This document shows, piece by piece, positions 20,395 to 30,500 of a stretch of DNA of 64,000 nt. The stretch's first letter is position 1, and each line of letters begins with the position of its first letter. Both the position numbers and the translations under genes were made by a program. The notes beneath the pieces were generated by a model that was given only the letters and a program-made list of their open reading frames with translations, ran no database searches and had not been told where the DNA came from. The DNA comes from Clavibacter zhangzhiyongii (GTDB lineage: Bacteria; Actinomycetota; Actinomycetes; Actinomycetales; Microbacteriaceae): positions 1,426,001 through 1,490,000 of the forward strand of contig NZ_CP061274.1 of NCBI RefSeq assembly GCF_014775655.1, given 5' to 3'.

Positions 20395-21701
20395 CAGGAC
20401 CCCTCGGGCGGCGTCGTGGGCTTCCGCGGTGCGCGCGGCTGCCGCGATGCGCGTGGCGGCGTCGTGGGAGCGTCGTCCGGCGACCCGGCCTCCGCGTCCG
20501 TCGCGTCGGGCACGGTCCAGGTGGCCGTGACCTCGTCCTCGTCCGCGGCGCGGGCGTCGGCGGGGTCCTGCGCGGGGATCATCTGGGTCGCGCGGGGGTC
20601 GGGCCGCGAGCCCGCCGCTCCGCGGACGACCGGGGCGGTCGTGCCTGCGGTCGTGCCGTCGCTCGTGCCGGCGGACTTGTCGTCGGGGTGGCGGTGGACG
20701 AGCTTGCGCCCGGTGCGCTTGCGCGGGGCGGGGGAGCCGGACGGCTGCACGGGCGTGGACGCGGTGCGAGGCGGGTGCGCACCGCCGACGCTGGCCGCGC
20801 TGTCGAACCCGGTGAGCACGACGGCGGACAGCGAGGGCAGGGTGACGCCCATCTGGTCGAGGGCCGCCTTGAGCCGACCGCGGAGCTCGCGGGACACGTC
20901 GTCCCGGGCGTTGCTGCGGGTCTTCACGACGACGCGGATGACGACGGCCGACTCGGCGATCGACTCGATGCCCCACAGCTCCGGCTTCTCGACGATGCGC
21001 GAGCGCCACTTCGGCGTGCTCGCGAGCTCGGTCGCGGTGGCGAGCATGCGCTCCTGCACCGCCTGCACGTCGGTGTCGTAGGGGACCGCGAGGTCGATGA
21101 CGACGCGGGCCCAACCCTGCGACATGTTGCCGACGCGGAGGATCTCGCCGTTGCGGACGAACCAGAGCGTGCCGTTCACGTCACGGAGGGTCGTGATGCG
21201 GATGCCGACGGTCTCGACGACGCCCGTCGCCGGCCCCACGTCGACGACGTCGCCGACGCCGAGCTGGTCCTCCACGACCATGAACAGGCCGTTGAGGATG
21301 TCCTTGACGATGTTCTGGGCGCCGAAGCCGAGGCCCGCGCCGAGGGCGGCGGTGAGCAGGGCGAGGGAGCTGAGGATGTCCGGGTTGATCGCGGTGATCG
21401 CGAGCGAGAGGGCGATCACGACGATGACGACGGTGGTGATGTTGCTGAGGACGCTGCCGAGCGTCCGCGTCCGCTGCACCACGCGAACGGCGGTGAGCGG
21501 GGACGCCTGGATCGACTGCGTGTCGTCGACGTTCTGGCGCTTCTTGACGCCGGAGACGATCTGGTCGACGGTGTTGCGGATCACCACGAGCAGGATCCAC
21601 CGGGCGATGAACGCGCCGACGACGATCGAGACGACCTGGATCAGCACGCCCCAGGTGGAGAAGAACGAGCCGTCGCCGCAGCACACCATGCTCAGGTCCA
21701 T
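20394..21701 (-). CDS. mscS: MscS-family mechanosensitive channel
   Basis: A 435-residue small-conductance mechanosensitive channel. Three membrane helices are seen at about 15-40, 85-108 and 112-140. The pore helix region is ALGAGLGFGAQNIVKDILNG, followed by the beta domain (VGDVVDVGPATGVVETVGIRITTLRDVNG) and an alpha/beta domain. The last roughly 150 residues are a disordered, Thr/Pro/Ala-rich, acidic-then-basic tail absent from E. coli MscS. It acts as a turgor release valve. A TACACT hexamer at 21755-21750 may be its promoter. It is translationally coupled to the globin. Confidence 0.93.
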   Translation of the reverse strand: MDLSMVCCGDGSFFSTWGVLIQVVSIVVGAFIARWILLVVIRNTVDQIVSGVKKRQNVDDTQSIQASPLTAVRVVQRTRTLGSVLSNITTVVIVVIALSLAITAINPDILSSLALLTAALGAGLGFGAQNIVKDILNGLFMVVEDQLGVGDVVDVGPATGVVETVGIRITTLRDVNGTLWFVRNGEILRVGNMSQGWARVVIDLAVPYDTDVQAVQERMLATATELASTPKWRSRIVEKPELWGIESIAESAVVIRVVVKTRSNARDDVSRELRGRLKAALDQMGVTLPSLSAVVLTGFDSAASVGGAHPPRTASTPVQPSGSPAPRKRTGRKLVHRHPDDKSAGTSDGTTAGTTAPVVRGAAGSRPDPRATQMIPAQDPADARAADEDEVTATWTVPDATDAEAGSPDDAPTTPPRASRQPRAPRKPTTPPEGS

Positions 21702-21825
21702 CGCGACGCGCTTCCGAGGGGGAGGAGGGGAGGGGTGGTCATCCGGACGAGTGTAGCGGCGGGCTCCCGAGCCGATCCTGGATCCGCGCGCGGGCCCGCG
21801 AGGGCCCGTCGGGAGGCCAGGGCCG

Positions 21826-21849
21826 GCGCTCGCCCGGGCGCTCGCCCGG
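21826..21849. repeat. Two tandem 12-bp copies
   Basis: GCGCTCGCCCGG occurs twice head to tail in the 217-bp gap between mscS and pepN. Apart from this repeat, the pepN terminator and the mscS promoter I see nothing in that gap. Confidence 0.6.
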
Positions 21850-21866
21850 GCTCCCGCGGAGACGCC

Positions 21867-21900
21867 GACGGGGACGGCCGCGTGCGCGACCGTCCCCGTC
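21867..21900 (-). terminator. Terminator of pepN
   Basis: An 11-bp perfect stem (GACGGGGACGG / CCGTCCCCGTC) with a 12-nt loop lies 18 bp downstream of the pepN stop on the minus strand. Confidence 0.7.
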
Positions 21901-21918
21901 GGGATCCTGCGGGTGCTG

Positions 21919-24462
<2,544 letters not shown>

Positions 24463-24615
24463 GGTGCTCCTGCTCGTCCGTGAGGTGGGTGGGCCGTGCG
24501 TGCGGACGCGCCTCGCGGGAGGTGGCACCGGGCGGTCGGGGACCGGGGGTGCCGGGGCGGAGCGGCGCCGCTTTCGGAGCCGATCCTATTCCGTCGGCTG
24601 ACCTAGGCTGGCGGC

Positions 24616-25242
24616 ATGTCCGACGTACAGAGCAGCCCCCGCACGACCGCCGTCGAGTTCTGGTTCGACCCCTCCTGCCCCTGGGCGTGGATGACCTCCC
24701 GCTGGGTCGACGAGGTCGCCCGCCACCGGGACCTCGACATCACCTGGCACGTCATGAGCCTCGCCGTCCTCAACGAGGACAAGGCGGACGACCCGGGCTT
24801 CGCCGCCTTCCTCCCGCGCGCGCTCCGCTTCACGCGCCTCGTCGCCGCCGTCGAGGCCGAGCACGGCGCCCCGCACGTCAAGCCGCTGTACGACGCGCTC
24901 GGCACCCGGATCCACCTCCGCGACCAGAAGGACGCTGACGTCGTCATCCCCGAGGTCCTCGCCGAGCTCGGCCTCCCCGCGGAGCTCGCCGAGACCAGCC
25001 GCACTGACCGGTACGACGAGCCGATGCGCGCCAGCCACTTCGACGGCATCGAGCGCGTCGGTCAGGACGTCGGCACGCCCGTCATCTCCGTCGACGGGGT
25101 CGCGTTCTTCGGGCCCGTCATCTCGCCCGCGCCGAAGGGCGAGGAGGCCGTGCGGCTCTGGGATGGCGTCGTGGCGGTGGCCGCCTACCCCGGCTTCTTC
25201 GAGATCAAGCGCTCGCGCACCGTGGGCCCGATCTTCGACTGA
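24616..25242 (+). CDS. Mycothiol-dependent nitroreductase-like DsbA-fold protein (Rv2466c family)
   Basis: A 208-residue DsbA-superfamily protein. The thioredoxin strand VEFWFDPSCPWAWMTSRW carries a Cys21-Pro-Trp-Ala motif with a single active cysteine. The cis-proline loop is GTPVISVDG, and the family's GVAFFGPVISPAPKG and C-terminal FEIKRSRT segments are present. In Mycobacterium tuberculosis the family member Rv2466c uses mycothiol and reduces nitro drugs. The physiological substrate is not settled. TAGGCT at 24604-24609 with a 6-nt gap implies a leaderless mRNA. It is followed by rpiB and the glycosylase gene. Confidence 0.92.
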   Translation: MSDVQSSPRTTAVEFWFDPSCPWAWMTSRWVDEVARHRDLDITWHVMSLAVLNEDKADDPGFAAFLPRALRFTRLVAAVEAEHGAPHVKPLYDALGTRIHLRDQKDADVVIPEVLAELGLPAELAETSRTDRYDEPMRASHFDGIERVGQDVGTPVISVDGVAFFGPVISPAPKGEEAVRLWDGVVAVAAYPGFFEIKRSRTVGPIFD

Positions 25243-25357
25243 TCCATCACCCGTCGCGGACGCGGCGGCCGGCGGCCCTCGGGCGTCGGCCGCCTCGCGC
25301 GCGACACGCCCGCGCCGCGGGCACGACGCCGCGACGCGCGGCAGGAGGAGTGCACCG

Positions 25358-25846
25358 ATGCGCATCCACATCGCGACCGACCACGCGGGCCTCGACTTCT
25401 CGAGGTACCTCACCGACCATCTGACCGACGCCGGGCACGACGTCGTGGACCACGGGCCGACCGCGTACGACGCGCTCGACGACTACCCGTCGTTCTGCAT
25501 CCGCGCGGCCCGCGCCGTCGTCGCCGACCAGCGGGAGGGCGCCACGTCGCTCGGCGTGGTCTTCGGCGGGTCGGGCAACGGCGAGCAGATCGCGGCCAAC
25601 AAGGTCGAGGGCGTGCGCGCGGCGCTCGTCTGGAACCTGTCGACCGCGGTCCTCGCGCGGCAGCACAACGACGCCAACGTGATCTCCATCGGCGCCCGCC
25701 AGCACACCGTCGAGGAGGCCACGGCCTTCATCGACGCGTTCATCGCCGAGCCGTTCTCCGGCGAGGAGCGGCACGCGCGCCGCATCGCGCAGCTCGCCGA
25801 GTACGAGACGACGGGGGCCATCGTGGGTCACCCCGTCACCGACTAG
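25358..25846 (+). CDS. rpiB: Ribose-5-phosphate isomerase B
   Basis: A 162-residue RpiB that interconverts ribose-5-phosphate and ribulose-5-phosphate in the pentose phosphate pathway. It starts MRIHIATDHAGLDF (anion-binding D-H). The loop GGSGNGEQIAANKVEGVRAAL and NDANVISIGARQ are characteristic. Actinobacterial RpiB uses a glutamate in place of the usual cysteine, which fits GNGEQ here. The ATG at 25358 is preceded by AGGAGGAG. The next gene starts 6 bp later. This is Rv2465c in mycobacterial order. Confidence 0.96.
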   Translation: MRIHIATDHAGLDFSRYLTDHLTDAGHDVVDHGPTAYDALDDYPSFCIRAARAVVADQREGATSLGVVFGGSGNGEQIAANKVEGVRAALVWNLSTAVLARQHNDANVISIGARQHTVEEATAFIDAFIAEPFSGEERHARRIAQLAEYETTGAIVGHPVTD

Positions 25847-25852
25847 GCCGCC

Positions 25853-26842
25853 GTGCCCGAGGGGCATTCGATCCACCGGATCGCGAAGCAGTTCGAGGCG
25901 CACTTCGTCGGCGACGTCGTGCGGGCGTCATCGCCCCAGGGTCGGTTCGCGGAGGGCGCCGCCGTGCTCGACGGCCGGCGCCTGATCGCCGCGAAGGCCG
26001 TGGGCAAGCAGATGTTCCTCGAGTTCGACGACGACGTCTGGCTCCGCGTGCACCTCGGGCTCTACGGGGCGTGGGACTTCGCGGGCGACGTGACGACGCT
26101 CAACCGGATGGGCCAGAACGGCATGCGCGGGGACGTCCCCGTCGACGAGCGCGTCGACGACGCTCCGGTCGACTCCGACGCGGAGGACTCGCTCGCCAGC
26201 ATCGGCGCTCCCCGCCGGGCGCGACTGCGCATGGCGGAGCAGGAGAAGGTGCACGATCCGTTCTCCGCCGAGGCGTGGCCGCCCGAGCCGGTGGGCCAGG
26301 TGCGCGTGCGGCTGCTCACCGAGCGCGCCGTGGCGGATCTCCGGGGCCCGACCGCGTGCGTCGTCGCGAGCCCCGATGAGGTGCAGCAGGCCATCGACAA
26401 GCTCGGTCCGGATCCCCTCGTGGACGGCGGGAAGCGCTCGGAGGACCGCTTCACGGCGACCGTGCGGAGGAAGCCCACGGCCATCGGCCTGCTGCTCATG
26501 GACCAGGCCGTCGTGAGCGGCATCGGCAACGTGTACCGCGCCGAGCTGCTGTTCCGCGCGCGCCAGAACCCGCACACGCCGGGACGCGACGTGCCCGAGG
26601 ACGTCGTGCGCGGCCTCTGGAAGGACTGGTCGAAGCTGCTCCGCAAGGGCGTCGAGGTCGGGCAGATGATGACCATGGACGGGCTGCGCGGCAGGAAGCT
26701 CGAGGCCGCGCTCCGCAACCGCGCGGACCGGCACTGGGTGTACCACCGCGAGGGCCTGCCGTGCCGCGTGTGCGGGACGAACGTCGTGATGGAGGAGGCC
26801 GCGGGGCGGAAGCTCTACTGGTGCCCGTACTGCCAGGCGTGA
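25853..26842 (+). CDS. nei: Fpg/Nei-family DNA glycosylase (Nei2-like)
   Basis: A 329-residue base-excision repair glycosylase/AP lyase. The mature N-terminus P-E-G-H provides the catalytic proline and glutamate. The H2TH region (LLLMDQAVVSGIGNVYRAELLFRA, in parts) and a C-terminal zinc finger (CRVCG and CPYC) are present. It removes oxidised bases. It is longer than usual because of an acidic insertion at about 88-135 (VDERVDDAPVDSDAEDS, then a basic segment). The GTG start is 6 bp after rpiB. It corresponds to Rv2464c (nei2). Confidence 0.9.
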   Translation: MPEGHSIHRIAKQFEAHFVGDVVRASSPQGRFAEGAAVLDGRRLIAAKAVGKQMFLEFDDDVWLRVHLGLYGAWDFAGDVTTLNRMGQNGMRGDVPVDERVDDAPVDSDAEDSLASIGAPRRARLRMAEQEKVHDPFSAEAWPPEPVGQVRVRLLTERAVADLRGPTACVVASPDEVQQAIDKLGPDPLVDGGKRSEDRFTATVRRKPTAIGLLLMDQAVVSGIGNVYRAELLFRARQNPHTPGRDVPEDVVRGLWKDWSKLLRKGVEVGQMMTMDGLRGRKLEAALRNRADRHWVYHREGLPCRVCGTNVVMEEAAGRKLYWCPYCQA

Positions 26843-26912
26843 TGCTCCGGCGGGCCCGAGGGGCGGTGCCGGGCCGGCGGTGCGCCGGCTGCGACTCGGC
26901 GCCGGGATGACG

Positions 26913-26946
26913 GAGGGGCCCGGATCCGATCGGATCCGGGCCCCTC
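26913..26946. terminator. Bidirectional terminator between nei and dps
   Basis: A 34-bp, almost fully self-complementary sequence built on GAGGGGCCCGGATCCG and its reverse complement, with a central AT. It lies between the convergent nei and dps genes. Confidence 0.82.
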
Positions 26947-26976
26947 GACCGTCGGCGGCGTGTGCTGCGGGCGGCG

Positions 26977-27462
26977 CTACTCGCTGATGTGGGCGAAGAG
27001 GAACCAGCGGTCCTTCTCGAGCCCACGGGCGATCTCGATGGCGACGTCCTGGCTGTTGACGTCGATCTCGCCGAGCTCCTGCACCGCGCGGTTGACGAGC
27101 TCCATCGTCGCGTCGATCTGCGCGATGACCTCGGCGATCGTGGCGCTCGACTGGCGGAAGCCGGGCGTGAGCGGCGCGGTGGTCGTGGCGGCGGCGACCG
27201 TCTCGATGCGGGCGTCGATCGGCAGGCCGAGGGCGACGACGCGTTCGGCGGCCGTGTCGGCCCAGCCCTGCGCGTGGGAGACGAGCACGTCGAAGAACTC
27301 GTGCACGCCGATGAAGTTGGCGCCGCGGACGTGCCAGTGCGCCTGCTTGCCGTTGACGGCGAGGGCCTGGAGGTTGACGACGACGGGGCTGAGGAACTGC
27401 GCGACGCCGGCGGCGACGTCGGCCGAGGCGGAGCTGGTGGGGACGTGGACGGTGTCGGTCAT
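26977..27462 (-). CDS. dps: DNA protection during starvation protein (Dps, ferritin-like)
   Basis: A 161-residue Dps-family miniferritin. The first ferroxidase site is in KQAHWHVRGANFIGVHEFFD (residues about 40-60) and the partner acidic helix is HAQGWADTAAERVVALG. It stores iron and protects DNA from peroxide as a dodecamer. A GAGGAGAGAACCC ribosome site precedes the ATG. It forms a single-gene unit, and its position beside a repair glycosylase and redox genes suits an oxidative-stress role. Confidence 0.95.
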   Translation of the reverse strand: MTDTVHVPTSSASADVAAGVAQFLSPVVVNLQALAVNGKQAHWHVRGANFIGVHEFFDVLVSHAQGWADTAAERVVALGLPIDARIETVAAATTTAPLTPGFRQSSATIAEVIAQIDATMELVNRAVQELGEIDVNSQDVAIEIARGLEKDRWFLFAHISE

Positions 27463-27593
27463 GGGTTCTCTCCTCGAGGGGCGGGACGGGTCTGCGGGCT
27501 GCGGACGATGCCGTCAATCTCGCGCATCCTGCCGCCGCCCGCAAGCAAGCTGAGGCATGGCTTACCGGGTGCCGGCCCGGGCGCGGCTGCGGA

Positions 27594-30500
27594 TCAGCGG
27601 AGCGCCGAGACGCGAGCCGCCACCTCCTTGACGTCGCGGATCCGCCGCTCGTAGCGGGCCGCGACGGCGATGAGGACGACGCCGCCGACGCCGGCCCACG
27701 CCCACCAGGGGACGGTGGCCGACGCCTCGCGGATCCACGGCCAGAGCTGGGCGAGGGCGTGCACGACGAGGACGCCCCCGCCGATGAGGAAGGGCGCGCG
27801 GAGCCTCAGGCGCGCTCCGGCGAGCAGCGTGGCGAGCGCCAGGATCCCGAGGCCCACGATGCGCCACGCCGGGCTCGGCCCGAGGTCGGCGAGGAGCGGC
27901 GGGACGAGGAGGACGAGGAGCCCGGGGGTGAGGTGCCGCATGCTGCCGGCGGACGGGTCGTGCACGAGGCGTCGGGCGCCCACGACGAGGAGCGCCGCCG
28001 CGATCGGCACCGTGACGGTCTCCACGGGATCCGCCGCCCCCGAGGTGACGAGCACCGCGGCGACCAGCGCGCCGACGACGAGCGCCGCGAGGGCGAGGAC
28101 CCGGTCGTGGAGCGGGGGACGGGTGGCGGGGATGCCCGTGGCCGGCGCGGCTGGTCCCCCGGCGGTCGTTCTCGTGGCGGCCGGTGCGGACGGCGAGCAG
28201 GCGACGTGGAGCGCGGCGACGAGGGCGACGAGGAGGGCCGAGCGCACGCCGACGCCGTCCATCCGCTCCGCGTGCGCACGGAGGATCGCGGCGCTCCCCA
28301 CCGCTCCCGCCCCGACGGCCGCGATGAGCACGGCGACGCGGGGTGCCCGGTCGAGCACGTCGAGCGCGGAGGCGTCCATGCGACGAGCCGGGTCCCGCGG
28401 CGCGTCGGCGTCGGCGTCGGCGCCGTCGCGGGAGCGGCCGGCCGCACGCGCCGGGACGAGGGCGACGGCGAGCACGAGGACGAGGGCCGCGGCGAGCGTC
28501 CAGGACTCCGTCCGTCCGAACGTGGCGGGCCCGTAGCCGTCCAGCTGGGCGACGGTCCTCCCGAGGCCGACGAGGGGGACGGCGAGACCGGACGCCGCCG
28601 CGGTCGCGTGGAGCAGGGGGCGCGACGGGGATCCAGCGTCGAGGTCGCGCAGGGCGGCGGCCGTCAGGAGCAGCACGACCGCCGCCACGCCGCCGACCAC
28701 CAGCGCCCGCACGGGGATCCCCGTCCACGAGGCGACGGCCGTGGGCAGGGCCGCGAGGAGCAGGGCGCCGAGGAGGACGGGCGCGGCGCCGGATGCCCGC
28801 TCCGCGCCCGAGGACGGGGCGGATCGTCGCCGACCGGGGAACCCGCGGTGGAGGAGGGCGGCCACCGCGAGCATGACCCCGGCCGGCGGCAGGACGTAGG
28901 GCTCCACGGCGTCGACGGAGGCGCGCCCGAGCGCGACCCACAGGGCGGCGGACCCGAGGGCCAGGGCGACCCAGCCCATGAGGCGCCGCCTGCGGGACCC
29001 CGGCCCCGAGGAGGCGACGAGCACGGCCACGCTCGAGAGGAGGAGGGCGACGGGGAGCCCGGCGCCGTCGGTGGCCGCGCCGAGCGCGGCCGTTCCGACG
29101 ACGAGCACGCACGCGGCCACGTCCGCGGCGTGCCGGACGAGGCCGTCCAGGGCGCCGGGATCGGGCATCGGGACGGAGGCCGGACCCGGGACGGATGCCG
29201 GCCGCGGGTTCCGGAGGCGGTCGGCGGCGCCGACCACGCTGACCAGCACGGCGACGATCGCGGGGACGGCCAGCGCGGCCGGTTCGGACGGCGCGTGCCC
29301 GCCGCGCCAGGCGAGGAGCGCCACGACCACGGCACCGAGCAGGGCGACGGCCGCGGACGCCGCGAGCACGCGCCGGTGCACGGAGCGGAGCACGAGGAGC
29401 GCCGCGGCGCCCGCGACGAGCGCCACGCTGGCGACGAGCGGGCGGACGACGCCCTCGCCGGAGCCCACCGACGCGAGCATCACGACGGCCACGAGCGCGG
29501 TGGTGGCCGACCAGGCGGATCCCGCGATCCGAGGGTCCGCGGGATCGCGCGCGCCGCGGAGGACGAGTGCGCCGACCGCCGCGAGGACCGCCGCCGTGAC
29601 CACCAGCTGGAGGTCGACGGCCGGCTCGCGGGCGGGCTCCGCGGAGAGCCGCAGCGCCCGCACGGCGCCGACGACCAGGAGCCCGATGCCGCCGCCGATC
29701 ACGACGGCGCGCAGCAGCGGGCGGACGCCGGACGGCGCGCGGCGCAGCACGGCGGCGGCTGCCAGGGCGAGGGCCGCGCAGATCCCGGTGAGGACGGCGG
29801 GCCGGAGCACGTCGTCCGGCCGACCCGCGGGGGCGAGCGGCAGGACCGCGGTGAGGATCCCCGCGAGCGTCAGCGCGGCGACGCCGCGCCGGACGGGAGG
29901 CCCGGCCGCGTCCCCGACGCCGCCGTCGGCGCGGAGCGCGGCGCGGTGCATCAGCGCGGCGACGAGGAGCAGGACGCCGGCGACGGGCAGCCAGTACGCC
30001 TCCGGCGTGGTGGTGCCGCTCGCGAACAGCCGCGACCACAGCGCCGCGATGCCCGTGCCGAGCGCCGTCCACCCCCACGCGCGGCGGGCGCTGCGGGACA
30101 CGAGCAGCCCGTCGTGCGCGACGGACAGGACCAGCGCCGTGGCGGCGACGACGAGCAGCGGGATCCACAGGAGCTCGCGACCCGCGCGCGTGGGATCGAC
30201 GGAGACGGCGACGATCAGCGCGCCGCCGACCACGACGGCGGCGCCGACGTCGAGGGCGACGCGCAGCGCGCGCGACGCGTGCCGGTAGCCGAGGAGGGCG
30301 GCCGCGGCGACGACGAGGGCGACCGCGGCGGGGACGACGCCGTGCGGCGTGGATCCGCGGTCGACGAGGGCGGCGGGGGTCAGGACGGCGAGCAGCAGCG
30401 TCGGCGCCACGAGTCCGCCCGTGGTCAGTCGCCAGCGACGCAGGGCCGTGGTCCCGGCGGCCCGTGGGGCGGCGGTCTCGTCGTCGGCGCGGGGCGCGCG

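Noticed and set aside
24463-24528. Longer start of pepN
   Set aside because: The added 22 residues are low-complexity, and AGGAGCACC precedes the ATG at 24462.
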